Positions 1-8,278 of a stretch of 64,000 nt of DNA are shown here, in pieces (the stretch's first letter is position 1; the number at the start of each line of letters is the position of its first letter). The position numbers were made by a program, and so were the translations under genes. This DNA is from Muribaculaceae bacterium Isolate-104 (HZI). Its GTDB lineage: Bacteria > Bacteroidota > Bacteroidia > Bacteroidales > Muribaculaceae. Below the pieces are notes generated by a model, which was not told the DNA's origin, made no database searches, and worked only from the letters and a program-made list of their open reading frames with translations. The stretch spans positions 1 through 64,000 of the forward strand of contig RIBJ01000039.1 of NCBI GenBank assembly GCA_003762715.1, written 5' to 3'.

Positions 1-82
1 AAAATGTCTGATATAAAATATGACTATTTTCTTAACCCTAAAATTATGTTGTTATGATTAAAGTTAATGCACATATCCTTAA

Positions 83-556
83 TTACTTATCAAGTGATGC
101 AAACATAAATGTCATCGCCACATTAGAGGATTTATGTAATGGACAACATACATCTTCTACGACTATTAGGAATTTGTGAGCCTCGGAAGACTGGGCGGTG
201 TAGTTCAGGCGGAAGGTCTTGCTTTCGAGGAGCACGCGGTCGTTGTTGACCAGCACGGGACCGTCAACAAGTTTGAGCGTGCCTTCGCCGTCATACTGGA
301 AGTAGCGGATGGTATAGAGGGTGTTGGCATAGTTTCCTTCGGGCTTTATCTCGAAGCGCAGTTCTACGGTCTGCCCTTTGGTAATTTTGTCGCCGTATGG
401 CATGACTTCCACCGTGAACGGATAGGACTGCTGCACGTCGAGGTCGTCGGAGCAGGAAGTGAGAGCGAGAACGAGAGTGAAGAGGATTGCCCAGAAGCCG
501 AAGAAACGGGCGGGAGTGACGCGGGTTGCGCCGATTTTATTCAGTATTGTATTCAT
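83..556 (-). CDS. traQ: Conjugative transfer lipoprotein TraQ (DUF3872)
   Basis: This 157-residue protein has an N-terminal hydrophobic stretch ending in a lipobox (LALTSC, Cys at about residue 35), then an Ig-like beta-rich domain typical of the TraQ/DUF3872 family. It is probably an outer-membrane-attached part of the mating apparatus. It is the last transfer gene in the window, 6 nt downstream of the primase gene, which matches the CTnDOT order traP-traQ. The first 82 bases of the window after its stop contain no gene that I can support. The family assignment rests on position and on the sequence between residues 40 and 110; the exact role of TraQ is not known. Confidence 0.85.
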   Translation of the reverse strand: MNTILNKIGATRVTPARFFGFWAILFTLVLALTSCSDDLDVQQSYPFTVEVMPYGDKITKGQTVELRFEIKPEGNYANTLYTIRYFQYDGEGTLKLVDGPVLVNNDRVLLESKTFRLNYTAQSSEAHKFLIVVEDVCCPLHKSSNVAMTFMFASLDK

Positions 557-562
557 TGTTTT

Positions 563-1435
563 TCAGAGTTTTAATTTTGAGTTGTTAGAAATTTTGGGTT
601 GGGTAGCCACAAGGTAGTCGTTGAGATCCTTGTGGTCGGGATAGAGAGCTGACTTATCCATAATCTTATCGCCGAACTCCCTGCGGAGTCTGGCAAGGGC
701 GGATCGTCCAGCCTCGTCGTTATCGAGGTAACAGGCGATTACGGAATAGTCCGGGAAGATGGTCAGGGCTTTGCCGACATTGGCAACGGAGTTGAGAACA
801 ACCGAGTCGGAACCGTCATTGAGTCCGAGGCGTTCCGCTGAAAGGAAGTCAATGAAGCCTTCAAACACGTTGCACCGGGTGTTACCATCGGCGATGTGGG
901 TTATGTGCTTGGGTGGGTATGACCCCTTGTAGAAGGAGTTGCGAAGCTCAAAACCATGTGCGTTGTTCTCGAAACCGATGGCATAGTAGTCTTTGCCGTG
1001 AAGTCGGTAATCCACCTGCACACACCACCGCTGGGCGATGTTACGGGGAATACCTCTGTCGGCAAGATATTTCAGCAATGCCGGAGATTCCAGTTTTGAG
1101 ACTTTCACATCTTCAAAGGTCGGTTGCTCGATGAACGGCTCAGGCTTATAGGGCATTGCTATAGGCATCTGCATCTTCTCGGCGATGAACTCCGCCTGTC
1201 TGATGAAGTCGCTGGAGTTGCACAGTTCTCCGGCAAGAGTGAAGATGTCGCCTCCGGCACCACTGCCAAAATCGAACCATACATCTTTGCGGGGATTGAC
1301 GTGGAACGATGGCTTACGCTCACTTCGACATGGGGAGTAAAACCATAGACCTTTGCTGTCGCGTCCGGTAGGCTGATAGCCCAACTGATTGAGGAACTCG
1401 ACAAGCGAGATTTTCTTGATGTCATCAATGTTCAT
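563..1435 (-). CDS. traP: TraP-like DNA primase (CHC2-type finger plus Toprim)
   Basis: The N-terminal third resembles the CHC2 finger of DnaG-type primases (WFYSPCRSERKPSFHV, then WFDFGSGAGGDIF). The C-terminal half has a Toprim fold: an acidic start (FEGFIDFLSAERLG), DNDEAG at about residue 240, and KDLNDYL near the end. It probably primes complementary-strand synthesis on the transferred DNA in the recipient. Of the finger's metal ligands only one or two cysteines are obvious, so the finger may not bind zinc. It overlaps the upstream gene (1432-2124) by 4 nt (ATGA type), so the two are translationally coupled. Confidence 0.85.
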   Translation of the reverse strand: MNIDDIKKISLVEFLNQLGYQPTGRDSKGLWFYSPCRSERKPSFHVNPRKDVWFDFGSGAGGDIFTLAGELCNSSDFIRQAEFIAEKMQMPIAMPYKPEPFIEQPTFEDVKVSKLESPALLKYLADRGIPRNIAQRWCVQVDYRLHGKDYYAIGFENNAHGFELRNSFYKGSYPPKHITHIADGNTRCNVFEGFIDFLSAERLGLNDGSDSVVLNSVANVGKALTIFPDYSVIACYLDNDEAGRSALARLRREFGDKIMDKSALYPDHKDLNDYLVATQPKISNNSKLKL

Positions 1436-2124
1436 AAGCGCATCCTCCGTTTGGGTTTGTCAGGCTCCTGTTCCTGTTTGGGCGGCTCTATCTTCTGTTC
1501 CTTGTCTTTGGTCTTATCCAAAGCCGACATTTCAGAGGCGATATATCGGTTAAGTTCCGACATATTACACGAGCCGGTCAACTCATAGGCGAGGTCATAG
1601 ATTCCGCCGTATGCGCCGGACTTGGTATCACGCCAGAGATTAGTCTCGATGTTGATTACCATTGTCGGACCGAGTTTGTCATCGTAGGGAGCATTGTAAA
1701 TACGGAGATTACCGTCAGCCGCCACCGGGTGTTCCTGACCGAGAGCTTTCATAAAGTCAGTGAGTTTCACTTTCCTTATGTCGAGGCTGATAACTATCGG
1801 CTCCTGCGGACGACGTGCCATTGCCGAAAGCTCCTTGCTTTGCTCATATTCATTCATATACTTCAAGATGAAGTCGCGTGGATCCGTGTAGAGGTTAGGG
1901 TTCATCTTCAAGGCGGCGAGGTCGATGATGTCGCCACTCTGGTCTGTGGCATGGTCATACCATCGGTTTGTATTGGTATCTACCACTAACATCGGTTCGG
2001 AGTCATCGCGCTGGGGAGCATAGTATAGTTTCATGTCCCCGAAAGCCTTGACAGGCTTTTCGCCGAGAGCGGCCATAAACTCTGTCAGCGGGATATTCCT
2101 GATGTCATTTTTTGTATATCTCAT
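1432..2124 (-). CDS. Duplicated, cysteine-free primase-finger-like protein
   Basis: The 230 residues contain two tandem copies of one unit of about 75 residues (roughly 1-80 and 112-190). Each begins with a LTEFM/LTDFM-ALG helix, continues with a LYYAP or IYNAP strand and ends W(Y/R)D...G(D/G)I-DLA. This pattern matches the scaffold of the CHC2 finger in the next gene (SPCRSERKPSF...WFDFGSGAGGDIF) but lacks all the cysteines. The C-terminus is lysine/glutamate-rich. I infer a non-catalytic primase partner or DNA-binding accessory; no function is established. It is coupled by a 4-nt overlap to the primase gene and lies 3 nt after traO. Confidence 0.7.
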   Translation of the reverse strand: MRYTKNDIRNIPLTEFMAALGEKPVKAFGDMKLYYAPQRDDSEPMLVVDTNTNRWYDHATDQSGDIIDLAALKMNPNLYTDPRDFILKYMNEYEQSKELSAMARRPQEPIVISLDIRKVKLTDFMKALGQEHPVAADGNLRIYNAPYDDKLGPTMVINIETNLWRDTKSGAYGGIYDLAYELTGSCNMSELNRYIASEMSALDKTKDKEQKIEPPKQEQEPDKPKRRMRL

Positions 2125-2127
2125 AGG

Positions 2128-2715
2128 CTATTCAATTATGAATTTGACACCGACACCATAGGTTGTATGGTATATCTGAACATCGCTTCCGAAAGTAAAC
2201 CAGCCTTTGACATTGGCGGTCAGGGCTACTTTATCCGAGAGATAAAACTCCGCCTGCAAGTTGAGCGCACCGCCATAGATAAAGTTGTCGCCGTCATGTA
2301 GCGTAGAGCCGTCGGACAGCACATCCTTACCCCAGTTGACTGTCTCATACCCGGCAAGTGCGGAAATGCCGCCGTAGAGGTGGAATGTCATCGAGTAGTC
2401 GCTGAGGATATGGAGATTATATCCAGCCTCGCCAGTGAATTGAGCCACCGGGATGCGACCTTTCTCGCCGTATGGCTTGAAGGTCTGGAGATACTCGCCA
2501 CCGAAAGACCATGTATTGCCATGACTTCCTGTGAATACTGAATAGATTACTCCGAGGTCATAACCGCAGTCGCGGGACTTTCCGGTGTAGAAACCGTCTG
2601 CCATGTTCGCCTTTATTTCAACCGCAGACATTCCGGGGAGGCATCGCTGGGCAAATGCCTTCCCTCCGAGGAGGGAAAACACTGCCACAGCGAAGATTGC
2701 AAAAATCTTCTTCAT
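2128..2715 (-). CDS. traO: Conjugative transfer protein TraO (outer-membrane beta-barrel-like)
   Basis: This 195-residue protein has a clear signal peptide (MKKIFAIFAVAVFSLLGGKA, cleavage after AFA) and a body of alternating hydrophobic/aromatic strands ending ...YGVGVKFIIE. That is typical of small outer-membrane barrels and of the TraO family. In CTnDOT, TraO is one of the outer components of the mating channel. It lies 12 nt downstream of traN and 3 nt upstream of the primase-finger gene, inside the tra operon. Confidence 0.85.
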   Translation of the reverse strand: MKKIFAIFAVAVFSLLGGKAFAQRCLPGMSAVEIKANMADGFYTGKSRDCGYDLGVIYSVFTGSHGNTWSFGGEYLQTFKPYGEKGRIPVAQFTGEAGYNLHILSDYSMTFHLYGGISALAGYETVNWGKDVLSDGSTLHDGDNFIYGGALNLQAEFYLSDKVALTANVKGWFTFGSDVQIYHTTYGVGVKFIIE

Positions 2716-2727
2716 GGGATACTGTAT

Positions 2728-3738
2728 TTACTGAATTGATAACTCGTCGATTACATTGGCCCTCACGATGTCCTCGTTATCCACCACGAAGAACTGATGG
2801 CGGCCGCCTTCCTTTTCGGCGACCTCGATAACGAGCTGCTTGTCGTCGGGGATGGTGAATTTCTCCAAAGCGAAGACCGTACGCTCCGACTGCTTGCCGT
2901 GTACCACAGTCACGTAATTCTGGGCGCGGAGCGGTTCGAGTACCTGCTCCTGCATGGCGGTTCGCTTGATAACCTTCTTATCCACAATCTTGAACGATAC
3001 GTAGTCGATGTCGAAAGCGATATTGGAGGTGTTCTTCAGCTCTGTGTGGAAGTAGAGCATCCCGTTGTTGGTGTAAATGGATTTCAGGAGGAACTGCACC
3101 CCGAAACGCTTTGAGCCGATATGCTTGATCTCGCGCTTGTTCTGCTTGTAGATTGACTTCATAATCAGCTTGACAAGCATCGGCGACTCACTGCCCAATT
3201 TTTCGAGATATATCTCCTGAGCGTTATTTGGGCGATTGACAGCCTCGCCGTCATGGAGAAAATCGGTCATCTCAATGCTCAGAAGCAGAGGCTCTTTCGC
3301 AAATTTGACATTGAACGTGTAGTAGCTCCCATCATCGGTGATTACTGACAGATTCGTTTCGGTTTTGAAACGCTTAAACGCTGATTTAACGCGAAGTACA
3401 TTCTTCGCTCCATCAGCGAGACCTGCCACAAGGTTTTCGTTTCCGAGGTCCACATAAATTATCTCCGCAGGGAAGATAATATGCGTGGTTTTCTCGTAGC
3501 AGACCTCCAGTGCGTGGGGCGGAATCATACGGTCGAAACCGACCTTTCGGGTCAGACCGTCGAACTTGTCGCCGTCGGTGTAGTTGGCTCCGTACACGTT
3601 CATGTCGTGTTCGGCGACTTGTTCAGTATCAGACGACACATTGTTATCGGTGTTTTTGGGTGCCTTGTCTTTTGCAAAGGCGGGGGTTGCCATGCCGATA
3701 ACGGCAATGGCTGAGAGAATAATTGTTTTCAGTTTCAT
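2728..3738 (-). CDS. traN: Conjugative transfer protein TraN (VirB9-like, DUF4138)
   Basis: A signal peptide (MKLKTIILSAIAVIGMATPA, cleavage near AFA) is followed by a periplasmic protein of about 315 residues matching the Bacteroidales TraN/DUF4138 family. In CTnDOT-type systems it is thought to form the outer core with TraM and TraO. A leader element AACCACTTAAATCC lies just upstream of the ATG (3752-3765, minus strand) and overlaps the end of traM. The same kind of element precedes several other genes of this ICE (see findings). Confidence 0.88.
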   Translation of the reverse strand: MKLKTIILSAIAVIGMATPAFAKDKAPKNTDNNVSSDTEQVAEHDMNVYGANYTDGDKFDGLTRKVGFDRMIPPHALEVCYEKTTHIIFPAEIIYVDLGNENLVAGLADGAKNVLRVKSAFKRFKTETNLSVITDDGSYYTFNVKFAKEPLLLSIEMTDFLHDGEAVNRPNNAQEIYLEKLGSESPMLVKLIMKSIYKQNKREIKHIGSKRFGVQFLLKSIYTNNGMLYFHTELKNTSNIAFDIDYVSFKIVDKKVIKRTAMQEQVLEPLRAQNYVTVVHGKQSERTVFALEKFTIPDDKQLVIEVAEKEGGRHQFFVVDNEDIVRANVIDELSIQ

Positions 3739-3765
3739 AAAAATTTACGTTGGATTTAAGTGGTT

Positions 3766-4956
3766 TTAGTTGTTTTCGGGCTGGGAAAGCATCACCCTGT
3801 ACCCAGATTTAAGATGCACCTTGACAGTACGCATCTTCTTTGTGAGATACTGGCTCACACCGTTGATGAGGCCTCGACCCACATCGGATGCAATCTGCGC
3901 TCCGGCGTCGGTGGAGATATTTATTGAGCTGCCCATTGTTGACCCCATATTGGCGCCAATCTCGTGCAGCGCGTCAGTCTCCATTGAGTTGGGGATATTG
4001 ATACCCTCCTGACCGTCGGAATCATAGACTTTCAGTTCTACATCATAAATTGAGCCTTGACACTCAATAGAGGAAATCTCAATCTCCAGACGCTCGTCCT
4101 GCAATCTCGCTGCACCGACAAGGACGGTGTTACGGGGTATGAGCCTGTTGCCTATCCACATCGGTTCGGTGGTTCTCAACTTCACTGACTGCCCGTTGGT
4201 AACGGACTGGTTGCCGGCAATGACGGCGGCGATTGTATTCTTGCCGACCGACCTTTTCATGCCGACCGATGTGTTGAAGCCTCTCTCGTTTGTGGCGGCA
4301 CTCAACGTCGATACGACATTGTGGGTAACATTCTGCACCGGCTGGACATTCCGCTTTCCTTTCTCATCGACTTGTGGAGGCGGGACATTGCCAGCATTTC
4401 CATTACCCATATACTGCGCCGCCAACTGATACGACCTTTCAAGCAACTCCATTTCATTGGGTTGTTGCGACTGTTGCTGTGCCATAGAGTTCTGCATCTC
4501 CAGCTCATCGAGCCGTGCCTGCAACTTCGCTACCTGTGCCGATTCGTTGTACTCCGGGACATAGAAATCCTGCAACGATGCCTGAGCCTGTTGGTATGCC
4601 GCAGCCGAGTTCTGAATCTCATCGGGCAATGTCGGTTCCGCCGGAGCTGTAACGGTGTCGAGTTGTAGCGTCACGGCATTTATCGTGCTGTCATTACGCG
4701 CCTTGTCTTTCTGCGCCGCCTCCTGTTCGTATGCCTTCAGCTTGGTGTCGGGCATACCTGCGGAAGTCTGGTCTGGAAGTTCCATGTTCGCCTTTCCCTT
4801 GACGGCATCGTCATCGCCGCTTGGAGCGAAGATAATCCAGAAGCATACGAGGCACGAGAGAACCAGCAGCGTATAGACAGTTATCCGTTTCAACCGCTCA
4901 CGTTCTGCCGGAGTTTTCGGGGCGAATTTCGCTTTGAGGTCATCGAGCAGTTTCAT
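3766..4956 (-). CDS. traM: Conjugative transposon protein TraM (VirB10-like)
   Basis: The 396-residue protein has a cytoplasmic N-terminus, one membrane helix at about residues 27-46, a long Gln/Ala/Pro-rich periplasmic linker (roughly 60-200) and a conserved C-terminal domain from about 205 that resembles VirB10/TrbI beta-barrel domains. It probably spans the periplasm and couples the inner and outer parts of the channel. It overlaps traL by 17 nt. The family match is clear from the C-terminal domain and the gene order. Confidence 0.9.
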   Translation of the reverse strand: MKLLDDLKAKFAPKTPAERERLKRITVYTLLVLSCLVCFWIIFAPSGDDDAVKGKANMELPDQTSAGMPDTKLKAYEQEAAQKDKARNDSTINAVTLQLDTVTAPAEPTLPDEIQNSAAAYQQAQASLQDFYVPEYNESAQVAKLQARLDELEMQNSMAQQQSQQPNEMELLERSYQLAAQYMGNGNAGNVPPPQVDEKGKRNVQPVQNVTHNVVSTLSAATNERGFNTSVGMKRSVGKNTIAAVIAGNQSVTNGQSVKLRTTEPMWIGNRLIPRNTVLVGAARLQDERLEIEISSIECQGSIYDVELKVYDSDGQEGINIPNSMETDALHEIGANMGSTMGSSINISTDAGAQIASDVGRGLINGVSQYLTKKMRTVKVHLKSGYRVMLSQPENN

Positions 4957-5260
4957 CTTCTACCGTTTTAGGTGAGACATCGGAGGTACTTTGGGTCGGG
5001 AGTTCAAGTTGTCGGATATGCTCTATCTCAATTGCCTGCCGAGCATGACCGGCGCCCATCTTGTAACAGGAGTGACCGAACACGAAGAAGGCTACAAGAA
5101 TAAATGCCGATAAAAGAATGGTAACGACCATTAGGCGTTGCTTGTGGGGCATATCTTCACAGGCTTGTTTCACCCGTTCTTTGATTTTCCCTTTCGGGCC
5201 GTGCCACACCTTATTATATAAGGGCGACACGAGGTTGTGGATTTTCTGTTTTACACTCAT
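4940..5260 (-). CDS. traL: Conjugative transfer protein TraL (DUF3989)
   Basis: This small 106-residue protein has a basic N-terminus and one membrane helix (about residues 44-64, LMVVTILLSAFILVAFFVFG), followed by a charged periplasmic tail. Size, topology and position between traK and traM match TraL/DUF3989. It overlaps both neighbours (4 nt with traK, 17 nt with traM), so translation is coupled. Its role in the channel is not established. Confidence 0.85.
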   Translation of the reverse strand: MSVKQKIHNLVSPLYNKVWHGPKGKIKERVKQACEDMPHKQRLMVVTILLSAFILVAFFVFGHSCYKMGAGHARQAIEIEHIRQLELPTQSTSDVSPKTVEDETAR

Positions 5261-5892
5261 TGGGACAATGTTCGTTTTGTGGTTATCAAATCTTTGTTTT
5301 CCAGAATCGTCAGACCCTCGATCATGAATCCGTTGGGGTTATCGTCGGAACGGCCGGTGTTAACCAGACGACAATTCGTGATAAGCGACCTTTCGGTCAC
5401 GTTGCTCTGGCGGATGATCATCTGCCGGGCGTAGGTTCTGACCTGATAGGGGTAGTCGTTGAAATCGGCGACAATGCTGTCCACCTGAAGCACCTGCGTT
5501 ATGTTTCCGGCTATGATGCGGTTGTAGTAGCCTTTCTCCACATAGTCGGAATAATAGTTGTAGGCACTTCTGTCGGCCAGCGACATGGCGCGGTTGATGT
5601 TGTGCTCAATCGCCGATTTGTCGGGCGACAGGGTGAAGAACAGCTCATGGAAGCGTCGCACGTGTTCCCGTGCCTCTGCCGGGCGGTTCTGCTCCATATC
5701 CTGCGACAAGGCTAGCATCAGGCTCTTGCCGTTGTCAAGGACATAGATTTTCTCCCTCTGTTTCTCGGCGAAGTTCAGCGACAGCACCACGGCACCGATT
5801 GCGATGAAGGCGCAGAGCGATACCATAACAATGCCGAACAGCCTTATCTGCCGAAAGGAGGTCTCGATGTTTTTTAATGACTTAAATTCCAT
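5257..5892 (-). CDS. traK: Conjugative transposon protein TraK (VirB8-like)
   Basis: The protein has 211 residues with an N-terminal membrane helix at about 18-38 (LFGIVMVSLCAFIAIGAVVL) and a periplasmic domain of the VirB8/NTF2-like type. It begins MEFKSLKNIETSFRQIRLFG, which is characteristic of Bacteroidales TraK. VirB8-like proteins are inner-membrane assembly factors of type IV secretion systems. It sits 7 nt downstream of traJ and overlaps traL by 4 nt. Confidence 0.9.
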   Translation of the reverse strand: MEFKSLKNIETSFRQIRLFGIVMVSLCAFIAIGAVVLSLNFAEKQREKIYVLDNGKSLMLALSQDMEQNRPAEAREHVRRFHELFFTLSPDKSAIEHNINRAMSLADRSAYNYYSDYVEKGYYNRIIAGNITQVLQVDSIVADFNDYPYQVRTYARQMIIRQSNVTERSLITNCRLVNTGRSDDNPNGFMIEGLTILENKDLITTKRTLSQ

Positions 5893-5899
5893 TTGAATA

Positions 5900-6910
5900 C
5901 TATTTTAAGAGTTTACCGGCACGACCTGCGACATTACCCGCTACTCCTCCGGCTATGCTGCCGGCCCATGAGCCTCCGGTCATGGCGGTGTTGTTGATCG
6001 AGCGGTTGTAGCTGCCCATGCCTCCGGCCTGTATAATCCAGCCTGCGACGGTCGGAATCGTGAAGTATCCGATGATGCCGATGATCATGAACACCGTGTA
6101 AGCGGTGTTGCTCCCGTCGAGATCAACATTCGGGTTATTCGCCAGCTCCGAAATGTCATTCTGCAACATCAGGACTTGGATTTTGGCAAGGATTGTGGAG
6201 AATAAATCAGCCACAGGCAACCATAGATAGGTCTGAATGTATCGGCATATCCACTGGACAAGGGTGTTCTGGAAACCATCCCAGACGGATATGGCAAACG
6301 CTATCGGTCCCAATATCGCCAGCACTATCAGGAAGAATGTCCTTATCGTGTCTATCGTGAGCGAGGCAGCCTGAAAGAGCATTTCCAATAATTCGCGGAA
6401 GAAATTCTGGATAGCCTTCTTGACCTTATACATACCTCTCTCGATATACATTCCGGCGGCTGTGCCAATCTCTGTCACACCGAGTTCATCAATCTGCCTG
6501 TCAAACTCTGCATCGTCAACGAGATAAGCAGTGGACGGGTCGTTCATCATCTGTTCGTATTCCAGCCTGTCCTTTTCCTCCCGGTACTTCTTCATGTCGA
6601 GGGTCTGCCCTTCGAGCATCGAGGCGGTACCTTGAACGATGGGCGACATTACCGAGTTGATGGTGCCAAGCACCACCGAGGGAAAGAACATTATACAGAA
6701 ACCGATGACGAAGGGACGGAGCAGCGGGAACACATCAATCGGTTCGGCCCTCGCCAGCGACTGCCAGATGCGGTAAGCCACATAGAACAGGGCACCGAGA
6801 CCGGCTATGCCCTGAGCCACTCCAGCCATGTCGCCGCACAGAGGCATCATCTCGTCGTAGAGCGACCGGAGTATGGAGTGGAGGTTTGAAAAATCTATCG
6901 CGCAGAGCAT
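5900..6910 (-). CDS. traJ: Conjugative transposon protein TraJ (VirB6-like polytopic membrane protein)
   Basis: The 336-residue protein is strongly hydrophobic with several membrane segments (about residues 30-50, 65-85, 185-215 and 270-295) and a Gly/Ala-rich tail ending GGVAGNVAGRAGKLLK. This matches TraJ/VirB6-like inner-membrane channel subunits. A charged loop (about 105-165) separates the helix groups. It lies 3 nt downstream of traI and 7 nt upstream of traK. Confidence 0.9.
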   Translation of the reverse strand: MLCAIDFSNLHSILRSLYDEMMPLCGDMAGVAQGIAGLGALFYVAYRIWQSLARAEPIDVFPLLRPFVIGFCIMFFPSVVLGTINSVMSPIVQGTASMLEGQTLDMKKYREEKDRLEYEQMMNDPSTAYLVDDAEFDRQIDELGVTEIGTAAGMYIERGMYKVKKAIQNFFRELLEMLFQAASLTIDTIRTFFLIVLAILGPIAFAISVWDGFQNTLVQWICRYIQTYLWLPVADLFSTILAKIQVLMLQNDISELANNPNVDLDGSNTAYTVFMIIGIIGYFTIPTVAGWIIQAGGMGSYNRSINNTAMTGGSWAGSIAGGVAGNVAGRAGKLLK

Positions 6911-6913
6911 GGC

Positions 6914-7552
6914 TTACCAGTATTTTTCGGAGCCGTCACCATAGAGGTTCACAACACGCTGTGTGTCGGCTTTCTTCTTGGCGCGGAGATACGACACAGA
7001 GATGTTCTTGTTTGTATAATATGCCGTCAGGTTCTTCAGACGCTTCATCTCCTTGTGGCAACTGTCCACGATATCCATGCGATCCTTGTCGGTCATACTG
7101 AGCGTCGTGATGTTGACCACCTGCTTCAAGTCGCCCAGCACGCCGTTGGCTTCTTCGAGGATGCGGGTGTAGCCGGAGGCTATGGCCGATAGTTCGGAAC
7201 TCGTGAAATTGGGGTCGGTCAGCATCTTCTTGAAGTTGTTGACGTAATAACCGGATATGTCGCCGAGCATCAGGACTGTCTGCTGCACCTTTCGGGCGTC
7301 GCGGACGAGGTTGTTCACCGATTGCAGGGCATCGTAATATTTCTTTGCCTGCTGGTAAATCTTGACCGTCTCCTTGAAGTTGTTAATCATATTTTGGGCG
7401 GTCGTTGATTCCTGCACGAGTGATTTTGAGGAATTTACGATAGACTGGGCAATGTTTGACGGGTCGATTACCGTCCATTGGGCGTTTGCCCTGCCCGTGC
7501 CTAACAGAAGGCACAGGGCGATAAGTGGAAATAGATATTTCAGTTGTCTCAT
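6914..7552 (-). CDS. traI: Conjugal transfer protein TraI (DUF4141, VirB5-like)
   Basis: A signal peptide (LIALCLLLGTGRANAQ) is followed by a predominantly helical 190-residue domain of the DUF4141/TraI family. By analogy with VirB5/TrbJ it may be a minor, surface-exposed pilus component, but this is inference. The leader holds an ICE-type element (CAACTAAAATCC, 7562-7575 minus strand) close to the ATG. The upstream gene (7567-7926) ends 14 nt before this start. Confidence 0.87.
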   Translation of the reverse strand: MRQLKYLFPLIALCLLLGTGRANAQWTVIDPSNIAQSIVNSSKSLVQESTTAQNMINNFKETVKIYQQAKKYYDALQSVNNLVRDARKVQQTVLMLGDISGYYVNNFKKMLTDPNFTSSELSAIASGYTRILEEANGVLGDLKQVVNITTLSMTDKDRMDIVDSCHKEMKRLKNLTAYYTNKNISVSYLRAKKKADTQRVVNLYGDGSEKYW

Positions 7553-7566
7553 TTTTGCTTTGGATT

Positions 7567-7926
7567 TTAGTTGATTATGTCTGTCGCACTGTTGTTCACC
7601 ATCTGGGACTCAGCATTGTTGATGCTGATAGTCTGCGGCTTGCAACCGATTTGACCATAGGGATACAGGAATACTCCGATTGGAGAGAGAAACAGTTCTT
7701 CGCCGGTAGATGAAATGCCAACGGTGAATCGCCCATTGGGAGTGTCAAAAGCGAATACTTCGCTTTCAAGAGTGGGAAGCAGCAGGTACATGTGCTCTGA
7801 TCTGTTATCTCCGCGTTCACGTACCTTTACCATGGAAAGACCTTTGTTGTCTTGGAAGATGAGCTGGATTTTCTCATCAGTGGTCAGCCATAATGAATGG
7901 CGTAGTTTTTTTATTTCTTCGTACAT
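7567..7926 (-). CDS. Conserved hypothetical protein in tra operon (possibly DUF3876)
   Basis: The 119-residue product has no signal peptide or membrane helix. It is beta-rich (HMYLLLP, FTVGISSTGEELFLSPIGVFLYP), suggesting a small soluble cytoplasmic domain. A gene of this size often lies between traG and traI in Bacteroidales ICEs and is usually annotated DUF3876; I am not certain of that assignment. The leader contains AACCACAAAACC (7937-7948, minus strand), a variant of the shared ICE leader element, which supports its being a translated gene. Confidence 0.65.
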   Translation of the reverse strand: MYEEIKKLRHSLWLTTDEKIQLIFQDNKGLSMVKVRERGDNRSEHMYLLLPTLESEVFAFDTPNGRFTVGISSTGEELFLSPIGVFLYPYGQIGCKPQTISINNAESQMVNNSATDIIN

Positions 7927-7946
7927 TTTTACTTTTGGTTTTGTGG

Positions 7947-8093
7947 TTAACGGATTGAGGTGGCTGCGCCGCCTATAATTTTGATTAGTGCGAAGGTGAA
8001 CAGCAGCGGCAGCAGGAGCATGACTGCAAGTCCGGCTATCAGTCCGAAAGTGATTGCCATTAGTACCTTCACGATAGTTATTGCAATTTTCAT
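7947..8093 (-). CDS. Small membrane protein (48 aa) between traG and traI
   Basis: The reading frame starts at ATG 8093 and gives 48 residues, nearly all hydrophobic (ITIVKVLMAITFGLIAGLAV, then MLLLPLLFTFALIKIIGG). Its start overlaps the stop of the upstream gene as ATGA (8090-8093), and that gene itself overlaps traG in the same way. The chain of overlaps argues for real translation. It is probably a one- or two-helix inner-membrane protein of the mating system. The function is unknown, and I know of no established symbol. Confidence 0.6.
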   Translation of the reverse strand: MKIAITIVKVLMAITFGLIAGLAVMLLLPLLFTFALIKIIGGAATSIR

Positions 8094-8278
8094 AACGACA
8101 ATATTCTGTGGATTAGAAGATGGAAACCTTTAACGAACTCCGCAAAGTATGGTGCGGCGTAATTGGCGGCCTTGACCATTCCGACAAAGACTATCGTCAG
8201 AATTGCAATACCGGCGAGGAAGAGAATAAAGCCTGTCAGCACTCCGAGAATCGGATGAAAGAATTTGGGTATCTTCAT
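8090..8278 (-). CDS. Small membrane protein (62 aa) downstream of traG
   Basis: The 62-residue product has one long hydrophobic segment (about 9-36, HPILGVLTGFILFLAGIAIL) and an amphipathic C-terminal helix. Its ATG overlaps the traG stop (8275-8278, ATGA), and its own stop overlaps the next small ORF. Such coupled overlaps indicate co-translation with traG. The function is unknown; a small accessory subunit of the inner-membrane complex is plausible. Confidence 0.65.
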   Translation of the reverse strand: MKIPKFFHPILGVLTGFILFLAGIAILTIVFVGMVKAANYAAPYFAEFVKGFHLLIHRILSL

